Positions 19,501-32,803 of a DNA stretch of 64,000 nucleotides are shown here, piece after piece. Numbering within the stretch: the stretch's first letter is position 1; every line of letters starts with the position of its first letter. The stretch is from Heliopora coerulea. Taxonomy: Eukaryota > Cnidaria > Anthozoa > Scleralcyonacea > Helioporidae. Location: contig JASJOG010000082.1 in assembly GCA_030142905.1 (NCBI GenBank), forward strand, positions 216,001-280,000. The letters are read 5' to 3'. The position numbers and the translations under genes are program-made. The notes below the pieces were generated by a model. That model had not been told where the DNA came from. It worked only from the letters and a program-made list of their open reading frames with translations, and did not search any database.

Positions 19501-22500
19501 CACTTTTTGAAGTCAAAATATTTCGCAAAAAGGTAAAGGGGTTAACCCACGGTTTTTGGTGATTTTTCGACCAATTTTTAAATAGCGAAATAAGGTCGAA
19601 ATAGGAAAGATTAGATAAAGGAAGGTAGTTTTGTGTTGATTTGAGTCATTTTAGAGTTATATTGTTGTCAATTTGTGAGGTGGAAAAATTTCGCAAAAAG
19701 GTAAAGGGTTTAACCCACGGTTTTTGGTGATTTTTCGACCAATTTTGAAATAGCGAAATAAGATCGAAATAGGAAAGATTAGATATAGGAAGGTAGTTTT
19801 GTATTGATTTGAGTCATTTTAGGGTAAAACTGTGACCACTTTTTGAGGTCAAAATATTTCGCAAAAAGGTAAAGGGGTTAACCCACGGTTTTTGGTGATT
19901 TTTCGACCAATTTTTAAATAGCGAAATAAGGTCGAAATAGGAAAGATTAGATAAAGGAAGGTAGTTTTGTATTGATTTGAGTCATTTTAGGATAAAACTG
20001 TCACAACTTTTTGAGGTCAAAATATTTCGCAAAAAAGTAAAGGGGTTAACCCACGGTTTTTGGTGATTTTTCGACCAATTTTTAAATAGCGAAATAAGGT
20101 CGAAATAGGAAAGATTAGATAAAGGAATGTAGTTTTGTCTTAATTTGAGTCATTTTAGAGTAAAACTGTCACAACTTTTTGAGGTCAAAATATTTCGCAA
20201 AAAAGTAAAGGAGTTAACCCACGGTTTTTGGTGATTTTTCGACCAATTTTTAAATAGCGAAATAAGGTCGAAATAGGAAAGATTAGATAAAGGAAGGTAG
20301 TTTTGCATTGATATGAGTCATTTTATGGTTATATTATTGTCAATTTGTGAGGTGGAAAAATTTGGCAAAAAGGTAAAGGGGTTAACCCATGATTTTTGGT
20401 GATTTTTCGACCAATTTTTAAATAGCGAAATATGGTCGAAATAGGAAAGATTAGATAAAGGAAGGTAGTTTTGTATTGATTTGAGTCATTTTAGGATAAA
20501 ACTGTGACCACTTTTTGAGGTCAAAATATTTCGCAAAAAAGTAAAGGGGTTAATCCACGGTTTTTGGTGATTTTTCGACCAATTTTTAAATAGCGAAATA
20601 AGGTCGAAATAGGAAAGATTAGATAAAGGAAGGTAGTTTTGTGTTGATTTGAGTCATTTTAGAGTTATATTGTTGTCAATTTGTGAGGTGGAAAAATTTG
20701 GCAAAAAGGTAAAGGGGTTAACCCACGGTTTTTGGTGATTTTTCGACCAATTTTTAAATAGCGAAATATGGTCGAAATAGGAAAGATTAGATAAAGGAAT
20801 GTAGTTTTGTATTAATTTGAGTCATTTTAGAGTAAAACTGTCACAACTTTTTGAGGTCAAAATATTTCGCAAAAAAGTAAAGGGGTTAACCCACGGTTTT
20901 TGGTGATTTTTCGACCAATTTTTAAATAGCGAAATAAGGTCGAAATAGGAAAGATTAGATAAAGGAAGGTAGTTTTGCATTGATATGAGTCATTTTATGG
21001 TTATATTATTGTCAATTTGTGAGGTGGAAAAATTTGGCAAAAAGGTAAAGGGGTTAACCCATGATTTTTGGTGATTTTTCGACCAATTTTTAAATAGCGA
21101 AATATGGTCGAAATAGGAAAGATAAGATGAAGGAAGGTAGTTTTGTGTCGATTTTAGTCATTTTAGGGTTATATTGTTGTCAATTTGTGAGGTTGAAAAA
21201 TTTGGCAAAAAGGTAAAGGGGTTAACCCACGGTTTTTGGTGATTTTTCGACCAATTTTTAAATAGCGAAATAAGGTCGAAATAGGAAAGATTAGATAAAG
21301 GAAGGTAGTTTTGTGTTGATTTGAGTCATTTTAGAGTTATATTGTTGTCAATTTGTGAGGTGGAAAAATTTCGCAAAAAGGTAAAGGGTTTAACCCACGG
21401 TTTTTGGTGATTTTTCGACCAATTTTGAAATAGCGAAATAAGATCGAAATAGGAAAGATTAGATATAGGAAGGTAGTTTTGTATTGATTTGAGTCATTTT
21501 AGGGTAAAACTGTGACCACTTTTTGAGGTCAAAATATTTCGCAAAAAGGTAAAGGGGTTAACCCACGGTTTTTGGTGATTTTTCGACCAATTTTTAAATA
21601 GCGAAATAAGGTCGAAATAGGAAAGATTAGATAAAGGAAGGTAGTTTTGTATTGATTTGAGTCATTTTAGGGTAAAACTGTGACCACTTTTTGAGGTCAA
21701 AATATTACGCAAAAAAGTAAAGGGGTTAACCCACGGTTTTTGGTGATTTTTCGACCAATTTTTAAATAGCGAAATAAGGTCGGAATATGAAAGATTAGAT
21801 AAAGGAAGGTAGTTTTGCATTGATATGAGTCATTTTATGGTTATATTATTGTCAATTTGTGAGGTGGAAAAATTTGGCAAAAAGGTAAAGGGGTTAACCC
21901 ATGGTTTTTGGTGATTTTTCGACCAATTTTTAAATAGCGAAATAAGGTCGAAATAGGAAAGATTAGATAAAGGAAGGTAGTTTTGTATTGATTTGAGTCA
22001 TTTTAGGATAAAACTGTGACCACTTTTTGAGGTCAAAATATTTCGCAAAAAAGTAAAGGGGTTAATCCACAGTTTTTGGTGATTTTTCGACCAATTTTTA
22101 AATAGCGAAATAAGGTCGAAATAGGAAAGATTAGATAAAGGAAGGTAGTTTTGTGTTGATTTGAGTCATTTTAGAGTTATATTGTTGTCAATTTGTGAGG
22201 TGGAAAAATTTCGCAAAAAGGTAAAGGGTTTAACCCACGGTTTTTGGTGATTTTTCGACCAATTTTGAAATAGCGAAATAAGATCGAAATAGGAAAGATT
22301 AGATATAGGAAGGTAGTTTTGTATTGATTTGAGTCATTTTAGGGTAAAACTGTGACCACTTTTTGAGGTCAAAATATTTCGCAAAAAGGTAAAGGGGTTA
22401 ACCCACGGTTTTTGGTGATTTTTCGACCAATTTTTAAATAGCGAAATAAGGTCGAAATAGGAAAGATTAGATAAAGGAAGGTAGTTTTGTATTGATTTGA

Positions 22501-25500
22501 GTCATTTTAGGGTAAAACTGTGACCACTTTTTGAGGTCAAAATATTTCACAAAAAGGTAAAGGGGTTAACCCACGGTTTTTGGTGATTTTTCGACCAATT
22601 TTTTAATAGCGAAATAAGGTCGAAATAGGAAAGATTAGATAAAGGAAGGTAGTTTTGTATTGATTTGAGTCATTTTAGGATAAAACTGTCACAACTTTTT
22701 GAGGTCAAAATATTTCGCAAAAAAGTAAAGGGGTTAACCCACGGTTTTTGGTGATTTTTCGACCAATTTTGAAATAGCGAAATATGGTCGAAATAGGAAA
22801 GATTAGATAAAGGAATGTAGTTTTGTATTAATTTGAGTCATTTTAGAGTAAAACTGTCACAACTTTTTGAGGTCAAAATATTTCGCAAAAAAGTAAAGGG
22901 GTTAACCCACGGTTTTTGGTGATTTTTCGACCAATTTTTAAATAGCGAAATAAGGTCGAAATAGGAAAGATTAGATAAAGGAAGGTAGTTTTGCATTGAT
23001 ATGAGTCATTTTATGGTTATATTATTGTCAATTTGTGAGGTGGAAAAATTTCGCAAAAAGGTAAAGGGTTTAACCCACGGTTTTTGGTGATTTTTCGACC
23101 AATTTTGAAATAGCGAAATAAGATCGAAATAGGAAAGATTAGATATAGGAAGGTAGTTTTGTATTGATTTGAGTCATTTTAGGGTAAAACTGTGACCACT
23201 TTTTGAAGTCAAAATATTTCGCAAAAAGGTAAAGGGGTTAACCCACGGTTTTTGGTGATTTTTCGACCAATTTTTAAATAGCGAAATAAGGTCGAAATAG
23301 GAAAGATTAGATAAAGGAAGGTAGTTTTGTGTTGATTTGAGTCATTTTAGAGTTATATTGTTGTCAATTTGTGAGGTGGAAAAATTTCGCAAAAAGGTAA
23401 AGGGTTTAACCCACGGTTTTTGGTGATTTTTCGACCAATTTTGAAATAGCGAAATAAGATCGAAATAGGAAAGATTAGATATAGGAAGGTAGTTTTGTAT
23501 TGATTTGAGTCATTTTAGGGTAAAACTGTGACCACTTTTTGAGGTCAAAATATTTCGCAAAAAGGTAAAGGGGTTAACCCACGGTTTTTGGTGATTTTTC
23601 GACCAATTTTTAAATAGCGAAATAAGGTCGAAATAGGAAAGATTAGATAAAGGAAGGTAGTTTTGTATTGATTTGAGTCATTTTAGGATAAAACTGTCAC
23701 AACTTTTTGAGGTCAAAATATTTCGCAAAAAAGTAAAGCGGTTAACCCACGGTTTTTGGTGATTTTTCGACCAATTTTTAAATAGCGAAATAAGGTCGAA
23801 ATAGGAAAGATTAGATAAAGGAATGTAGTTTTGTCTTAATTTGAGTCATTTTAGAGTAAAACTGTCACAACTTTTTGAGGTCAAAATATTTCGCAAAAAA
23901 GTAAAGGAGTTAACCCACGGTTTTTGGTGATTTTTCGACCAATTTTTAAATAGCGAAATAAGGTCGAAATAGGAAAGATTAGATAAAGGAAGGTAGTTTT
24001 GCATTGATATGAGTCATTTTATGGTTATATTATTGTCAATTTGTGAGGTGGAAAAATTTGGCAAAAAGGTAAAGGGGTTAACCCATGATTTTTGGTGATT
24101 TTTCGACCAATTTTTAAATAGCGAAATATGGTCGAAATAGGAAAGATTAGATAAAGGAAGGTAGTTTTGTATTGATTTGAGTCATTTTAGGATAAAACTG
24201 TGACCACTTTTTGAGGTCAAAATATTTCGCAAAAAAGTAAAGGGGTTAATCCACGGTTTTTGGTGATTTTTCGACCAATTTTTAAATAGCGAAATAAGGT
24301 CGAAATAGGAAAGATTAGATAAAGGAAGGTAGTTTTGTGTTGATTTGAGTCATTTTAGAGTTATATTGTTGTCAATTTGTGAGGTGGAAAAATTTGGCAA
24401 AAAGGTAAAGGGGTTAACCCACGGTTTTTGGTGATTTTTCGACCAATTTTTAAATAGCGAAATATGGTCGAAATAGGAAAGATTAGATAAAGGAATGTAG
24501 TTTTGTATTAATTTGAGTCATTTTAGAGTAAAACTGTCACAACTTTTTGAGGTCAAAATATTTCGCAAAAAAGTAAAGGGGTTAACCCACGGTTTTTGGT
24601 GATTTTTCGACCAATTTTTAAATAGCGAAATAAGGTCGAAATAGGAAAGATTAAATAAAGGAAGGTAGTTTTGCATTGATATGAGTCATTTTATGGTTAT
24701 ATTATTGTCAATTTGTGAGGTGGAAAAATTTGGCAAAAAGGTAAAGGGGTTAACCCATGATTTTTGGTGATTTTTCGACCAATTTTTAAATAGCGAAATA
24801 TGGTCGAAATAGGAAAGATAAGATGAAGGAAGGTAGTTTTGTGTCGATTTTAGTCATTTTAGGGTTATATTGTTGTCAATTTGTGAGGTTGAAAAATTTG
24901 GCAAAAAGGTAAAGGGGTTAACCCACGGTTTTTGGTGATTTTTCGACCAATTTTTAAATAGCGAAATAAGGTCGAAATAGGAAAGATTAGATAAAGGAAG
25001 GTAGTTTTGTGTTGATTTGAGTCATTTTAGCGTTATATTGTTGTCAATTTGTGAGGTGGAAAAATTTCGCAAAAAGGTAAAGGGTTTAACCCACGGTTTT
25101 TGGTGATTTTTCGACCAATTTTGAAATAGCGAAATAAGATCGAAATAGGAAAGATTAGATATAGGAAGGTAGTTTTGTGTTGATTTGAGTCATTTTAGAG
25201 TTATATTGTTGTCAATTTGTGAGGTGGAAAAATTTCGCAAAAAGGTAAAGGGTTTAACCCACGGTTTTTGGTGATTTTTCGACCAATTTTGAAATAGCGA
25301 AATAAGATCGAAATAGGAAAGATTAGATATAGGAAGGTAGTTTTGTATTGATTTGAGTCATTTTAGGGTAAAACTGTGACCACTTTTTGAGGTCAAAATA
25401 TTTCGCAAAAAGGTAAAGGGGTTAACCCACGGTTTTTGGTGATTTTTCGACCAATTTTTAAATAGCGAAATAAGGTCGAAATAGGAAAGATTAGATAAAG

Positions 25501-27936
25501 GAAGGTAGTTTTGTATTGATTTGAGTCATTTTAGGGTAAAACTGTGACCACTTTTTGAGGTCAAAATATTTCACAAAAAGGTAAAGGGGTTAACCCACGG
25601 TTTTTGGTGATTTTTCGACCAATTATTTAATAGCGAAATAAGGTCGAAATAGGAAAGATTAGATAAAGGAAGGTAGTTTTGTATTGATTTGAGTCATTTT
25701 AGGATAAAACTGTCACAACTTTTTGAGGTCAAAATATTTCGCAAAAAAGTAAAGGGGTTAACCCACGGTTTTTGGTGATTTTTCGACCAATTTTGAAATA
25801 GCGAAATAAGGTCGAAATAGGAAAGATTAGATAAAGGAATGTAGTTTTGTATTAATTTGAGTCATTTTAGAGTAAAACTGTCACAACTTTTTGAGGTCAA
25901 AATATTTCGCAAAAAAGTAAAGGGGTTAACCCACGGTTTTTGGTGATTTTTCGACCAATTTTTAAATAGCGAAATAAGGTCGAAATAGGAAAGATTAGAT
26001 AAAGGAAGGTAGTTTTGTGTTGATTTGAGTCATTTTAGAGTTATATTGTTGTCAATTTGTGAGGTGGAAAAATTTCGCAAAAAGGTAAAGGGTTTAACCC
26101 ACGGTTTTTGGTGATTTTTCGACCAATTTTGAAATAGCGAAATAAGATCGAAATAGGAAAGATTAGATATAGGAAGGTAGTTTTGTATTGATTTGAGTCA
26201 TTTTAGGGTAAAACTGTGACCACTTTTTGAAGTCAAAATATTTCGCAAAAAGGTAAAGGGGTTAACCCACGGTTTTTGGTGATTTTTCGACCAATTTTTA
26301 AATAGCGAAATAAGGTCGAAATAGGAAAGATTAGATAAAGGAAGGTAGTTTTGTGTTGATTTGAGTCATTTTAGAGTTATATTGTTGTCAATTTGTGAGG
26401 TGGAAAAATTTCGCAAAAAGGTAAAGGGTTTAACCCACGGTTTTTGGTGATTTTTCGACCAATTTTGAAATAGCGAAATAAGATCGAAATAGGAAAGATT
26501 AGATATAGGAAGGTAGTTTTGTATTGATTTGAGTCATTTTAGGGTAAAACTGTGACCACTTTTTGAGGTCAAAATATTTCGCAAAAAGGTAAAGGGGTTA
26601 ACCCACGGTTTTTGGTGATTTTTCGACCAATTTTTAAATAGCGAAATAAGGTCGAAATAGGAAAGATTAGATAAAGGAAGGTAGTTTTGTATTGATTTGA
26701 GTCATTTTAGGATAAAACTGTCACAACTTTTTGAGGTCAAAATATTTCGCAAAAAAGTAAAGGGGTTAACCCACGGTTTTTGGTGATTTTTCGACCAATT
26801 TTTAAATAGCGAAATAAGGTCGAAATAGGAAAGATTAGATAAAGGAATGTAGTTTTGTCTTAATTTGAGTCATTTTAGAGTAAAACTGTCACAACTTTTT
26901 GAGGTCAAAATATTTCGCAAAAAAGTAAAGGAGTTAACCCACGGTTTTTGGTGATTTTTCGACCAATTTTTAAATAGCGAAATAAGGTCGAAATAGGAAA
27001 GATTAGATAAAGGAAGGTAGTTTTGCATTGATATGAGTCATTTTATGGTTATATTATTGTCAATTTGTGAGGTGGAAAAATTTGGCAAAAAGGTAAAGGG
27101 GTTAACCCATGATTTTTGGTGATTTTTCGACCAATTTTTAAATAGCGAAATATGGTCGAAATAGGAAAGATTAGATAAAGGAAGGTAGTTTTGTATTGAT
27201 TTGAGTCATTTTAGGATAAAACTGTGACCACTTTTTGAGGTCAAAATATTTCGCAAAAAAGTAAAGGGGTTAATCCACGGTTTTTGGTGATTTTTCGACC
27301 AATTTTTAAATAGCGAAATAAGGTCGAAATAGGAAAGATTAGATAAAGGAAGGTAGTTTTGTGTTGATTTGAGTCATTTTAGAGTTATATTGTTGTCAAT
27401 TTGTGAGGTGGAAAAATTTGGCAAAAAGGTAAAGGGGTTAACCCACGGTTTTTGGTGATTTTTCGACCAATTTTTAAATAGCGAAATATGGTCGAAATAG
27501 GAAAGATTAGATAAAGGAATGTAGTTTTGTATTAATTTGAGTCATTTTAGAGTAAAACTGTCACAACTTTTTGAGGTCAAAATATTTCGCAAAAAAGTAA
27601 AGGGGTTAACCCACGGTTTTTGGTGATTTTTCGACCAATTTTTAAATAGCGAAATAAGGTCGAAATAGGAAAGATTAGATAAAGGAAGGTAGTTTTGCAT
27701 TGATATGAGTCATTTTATGGTTATATTATTGTCAATTTGTGAGGTGGAAAAATTTGGCAAAAAGGTAAAGGGGTTAACCCATGATTTTTGGTGATTTTTC
27801 GACCAATTTTTAAATAGCGAAATATGGTCGAAATAGGAAAGATAAGATGAAGGAAGGTAGTTTTGTGTCGATTTTAGTCATTTTAGGGTTATATTGTTGT
27901 CAATTTGTGAGGTTGAAAAATTTGGAAAAAAGGTAA
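16600..27936. repeat. Higher-order repeat of 22 monomers (3,696 bp)
   Basis: Private marks recur at exactly 3,696 bp: AATATTACGC at 18,005 and 21,701; AATATTTCAC at 18,845 and 22,541; AAAGGAGTTAACC anchored at 20,206 and 23,902; GATAAGATGA at 21,121 and 24,817. The next copy is shorter by four monomers: the same marks recur 3,024 bp (18 monomers) later at 25,565, 26,926 and 27,841. One monomer is duplicated near 25,141-25,308 and about five are lost after it. Similar phase can be followed leftward to about 16,600. A further, rearranged copy starts near 27,940 (AATATTAAGC at 28,421). Confidence 0.85.
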
Positions 27937-29781
27937 AGGGGTTAACCCACGGTTTTTGGTGATTTTTCGACCAATTTTTAAATAGCGAAATAAGGTCGAA
28001 ATAGGAAAGATTAGATAAAGGAAGGTAGTTTTGTGTTGATTTGAGTCATTTTAGAGTTATATTGTTGTCAATTTGTGAGGTGGAAAAATTTGGCAAAAAG
28101 GTAAAGGGTTTAACCCACGGTTTTTGGTGATTTTTCGACCAATTTTGAAATAGCGAAATAAGATCGAAATAGGAAAGATTAGATATAGGAAGGTAGTTTT
28201 GTATTGATTTGAGTCATTTTAGGGTAAAACTGTGACCACTTTTTGAGGTCAAAATATTTCGCAAAAAGGTAAAGGGGTTAACCCACGGTTTTTGGTGATT
28301 TTTCGACCAATTTTTAAATAGCGAAATAAGGTCGAAATAGGAAAGATTAGATAAAGGAAGGTAGTTTTGTATTGATTTGAGTCATTTTAGGGTAAAACTG
28401 TGACCACTTTTTGAGGTCAAAATATTAAGCAAAAAAGTAAAGGGGTTAACCCACGGTTTTTGGTGATTTTTCGACCAATTTTTAAATAGCGAAATAAGGT
28501 CGGAATATGAAAGATTAGATAATGGAAGGTAGTTTTGCATTGATATGAGTCATTTTATGGTTATATTATTGTCAATTTGTGAGGTGGAAAAATTTGGCAA
28601 AAAGGTAAAGGGGTTAACCCATGGTTTTTGGTGATTTTTCGACCAATTTTTAAATAGCGAAATAAGGTCGAAATAGGAAAGATTAGATAAAGGAAGGTAG
28701 TTTTGTATTGATTTGAGTCATTTTATGGTTATATTATTGTCAATTTGTGAGGTGGAAAAATTTGGCAAAAAGGTAAAGGGGTTAACCCATGATTTTTGGT
28801 GATTTTTCGACCAATTTTTAAATAGCGAAATATGGTCGAAATAGGAAAGATTAGATAAAGGAAGGTAGTTTTGTATTGATTTGAGTCATTTTAGGATAAA
28901 ACTGTGACCACTTTTTGAGGTCAAAATATTTCGCAAAAAAGTAAAGGGGTTAATCCACGGTTTTTGGTGATTTTTCGACCAATTTTTAAATAGCGAAATA
29001 AGGTCGAAATAGGAAAGATTAGATAAAGGAAGGTAGTTTTGTGTTGATTTGAGTCATTTTAGAGTTATATTGTTGTCAATTTGTGAGGTGGAAAAATTTG
29101 GCAAAAAGGTAAAGGGGTTAACCCACGGTTTTTGGTGATTTTTCGACCAATTTTTAAATAGCGAAATATGGTCGAAATAGGAAAGATTAGATAAAGGAAT
29201 GTAGTTTTGTATTAATTTGAGTCATTTTAGAGTAAAACTGTCACAACTTTTTGAGGTCAAAATATTTCGCAAAAAAGTAAAGGGGTTAACCCACGGTTTT
29301 TGGTGATTTTTCGACCAATTTTTAAATAGCGAAATAAGGTCGAAATAGGAAAGATTAGATAAAGGAAGGTAGTTTTGCATTGATATGAGTCATTTTATGG
29401 TTATATTATTGTCAATTTGTGAGGTGGAAAAATTTGGCAAAAATGTAAAGGGGTTAACCCATGATTTTTGGTGATTTTTCGACCAATTTTTAAATAGCGA
29501 AATATGGTCGAAATAGGAAAGATTAGATGAAGGAAGGTAGTTTTGTGTCGATTTTAGTCATTTTAGGGTTATATTGTTGTCAATTTGTGAGGTTGAAAAA
29601 TTTGGCAAAAAGGTAAAGGGGTTAACCCACGGTTTTTGGTGATTTTTCGACCAATTTTTAAATAGCGAAATAAGGTCGAAATAGGAAAGATTAGATAAAG
29701 GAAGGTAGTTTTGCATTGATATGAGTCATTTTATGGTTATATTATTGTCAATTTGTGAGGTGGAAAAATTTTGCAAAAAGG

Positions 29782-32700
29782 TAAAGGGTTAACCCATGGT
29801 TTTTGGTGATTTTTCGACCAATTTTTAAATAGCGAAATAAGGTCGAAATAGGAAAGATTAGATAAAGGAAGGTAGTTTTGTATTGATTTGAGTCATTTTA
29901 GGATAAAACTGTGACCACTTTTTGAGGTCAAAATATTTCGCAAAAAAGTAAAGGGGTTAATCCACGGTTTTTGGTGATTTTTCGACCAATTTTTAAATAG
30001 CGAAATAAGGTCGAAATAGGAAAGATTAGATAAAGGAAGGTAGTTTTGTGTTGATTTGAGTCATTTTAGAGTTATATTGTTGTCAATTTGTGAGGTGGAA
30101 AAATTTGGCAAAAAGGTAAAGGGGTTAACCCACGGTTTTTGGTGATTTTTCGACCAATTTTTAAATAGCGAAATATGGTCGAAATAGGAAAGATTAGATA
30201 AAGGAATGTAGTTTTGTATTAATTTGAGACATTTTAGAGTAAAACTGTCACAACTTTTTGAGGTCAAAATATTTCGCAAAAAAGTAAAGGGGTTAACCCA
30301 CGGTTTTTGGTGATTTTTCGACCAATTTTGTAATAGCGAAATAAGGTCGAAATAGGAAAGATTAGATAAAGGAAGGTAGTTTTGTGTTGATTTGAGTCAT
30401 TTTAGAGTTATATTGTTGTCAATTTGTGAGGTGTAAAAATTTGGCAAAAAGGTAAAGGGGTTAACCCACGGTTTTTGGTGATTTTTCGACCAATTTTGAA
30501 ATAGCGAAATAAGATCGAAATAGGAAAGATTAGATATAGGAAGGTAGTTTTGTATTGATTTGAGTCATTTTAGGGTAAAACTGTGACCACTTTTTGAGGT
30601 CAAAATATTTCGCAAAAAGGTAAAGGGGTTAACCCACGGTTTTTGGTGATTTTTCGACCAATTTTTAAATAGCGAAATAAGGTCGAAATAGGAAAGATTA
30701 GATAAAGGAAGGTAGTTTTGTGTTGATTTGAGTCATTTTAGAGTTATATTGTTGTCAATTTGTGAGGTGGAAAAATTTCGCAAAAAGGTAAAGGGTTTAA
30801 CCCACGGTTTTTGGTGATTTTTCGACCAATTTTGAAATAGCGAAATAAGATCGAAATAGGAAAGATTAGATATAGGAAGGTAGTTTTGTATTGATTTGAG
30901 TCATTTTAGGGTAAAACTGTGACCACTTTTTGAAGTCAAAATATTTCGCAAAAAGGTAAAGGGGTTAACCCACGGTTTTTGGTGATTTTTCGACCAATTT
31001 TTAAATAGCGAAATAAGGTCGAAATAGGAAAGATTAGATAAAGGAAGGTAGTTTTGTATTGATTTGAGTCATTTTAGGGTAAAACTGTGACCACTTTTTG
31101 AGGTCAAAATATTTCACAAAAAGGTAAAGGGGTTAACCCACGGTTTTTGGTGATTTTTCGACCAATTTTTAAATAGCGAAATAAGGTCGAAATAGGAAAG
31201 ATTAGATAAAGGAAGGTAGTTTTGCATTGATATGAGTCATTTTATGGTTATATTATTGTCAATTTGTGAGGTGGAAAAATTTTGCAAAAAGGTAAAGGGT
31301 TAACCCATGGTTTTTGGTGATTTTTCGACCAATTTTTAAATAGCGAAATAAGGTCGAAATAGGAAAGATTAGATAAAGGAAGGTAGTTTTGTATTGATTT
31401 GAGTCATTTTAGGATAAAACTGTGACCACTTTTTGAGGTCAAAATATTTCGCAAAAAAGTAAAGGGGTTAATCCACGGTTTTTGGTGATTTTTCGACCAA
31501 TTTTTAAATAGCGAAATAAGGTCGAAATAGGAAAGATTAGATAAAGGAAGGTAGTTTTGTGTTGATTTGAGTCATTTTAGAGTTATATTGTTGTCAATTT
31601 GTGAGGTGGAAAAATTTGGCAAAAAGGTAAAGGGGTTAACCCACGGTTTTTGGTGATTTTTCGACCAATTTTTAAATAGCGAAATATGGTCGAAATAGGA
31701 AAGATTAGATAAAGGAATGTAGTTTTGTATTAATTTGAGTCATTTTAGAGTAAAACTGTCACAACTTTTTGAGGTCAAAATATTTCGCAAAAAAGTAAAG
31801 GGGTTAACCCACGGTTTTTGGTGATTTTTCGACCAATTTTGTAATAGCGAAATAAGGTCGAAATAGGAAAGATTAGATAAAGGAAGGTAGTTTTGTGTTG
31901 ATTTGAGTCATTTTAGAGTTATATTGTTGTCAATTTGTGAGGTGTAAAAATTTGGCAAAAAGGTAAAGGGGTTAACCCACGGTTTTTGGTGATTTTTCGA
32001 CCAATTTTGAAATAGCGAAATAAGATCGAAATAGGAAAGATTAGATATAGGAAGGTAGTTTTGTATTGATTTGAGTCATTTTAGGGTAAAACTGTGACCA
32101 CTTTTTGAGGTCAAAATATTTCGCAAAAAGGTAAAGGGGTTAACCCACGGTTTTTGGTGATTTTTCGACCAATTTTTAAATAGCGAAATAAGGTCGAAAT
32201 AGGAAAGATTAGATAAAGGAAGGTAGTTTTGTGTTGATTTGAGTCATTTTAGAGTTATATTGTTGTCAATTTGTGAGGTGGAAAAATTTCGCAAAAAGGT
32301 AAAGGGTTTAACCCACGGTTTTTGGTGATTTTTCGACCAATTTTGAAATAGCGAAATAAGATCGAAATAGGAAAGATTAGATATAGGAAGGTAGTTTTGT
32401 ATTGATTTGAGTCATTTTAGGGTAAAACTGTGACCACTTTTTGAAGTCAAAATATTTCGCAAAAAGGTAAAGGGGTTAACCCACGGTTTTTGGTGATTTT
32501 TCGACCAATTTTTAAATAGCGAAATAAGGTCGAAATAGGAAAGATTAGATAAAGGAAGGTAGTTTTGTATTGATTTGAGTCATTTTAGGGTAAAACTGTG
32601 ACCACTTTTTGAGGTCAAAATATTTCACAAAAAGGTAAAGGGGTTAACCCACGGTTTTTGGTGATTTTTCGACCAATTTTTAAATAGCGAAATAAGGTCG

Positions 32701-32803
32701 AAATAGGAAAGATTAGATAAAGGAAGGTAGTTTTGTATTGATTTGAGTCATTTTAGGGTAAAACTGTGACCACTTTTTGAGGTCAAAATATTTCACAAAA
32801 AGG
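29782..32803. repeat. Nine-monomer duplication (1,511 bp) in the satellite
   Basis: The rare anchor GTAAAGGGTTAACCCATGG, which lacks one G, occurs at 29,782 and 31,293, 1,511 bp apart, which is 9 x 168 minus the shared deletion. The following GTAATAGCG and GTGTAAAAATTTGG variants recur at the same distance (for example 30,421 and 31,932). The right limit of the second copy is approximate. Confidence 0.8.
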
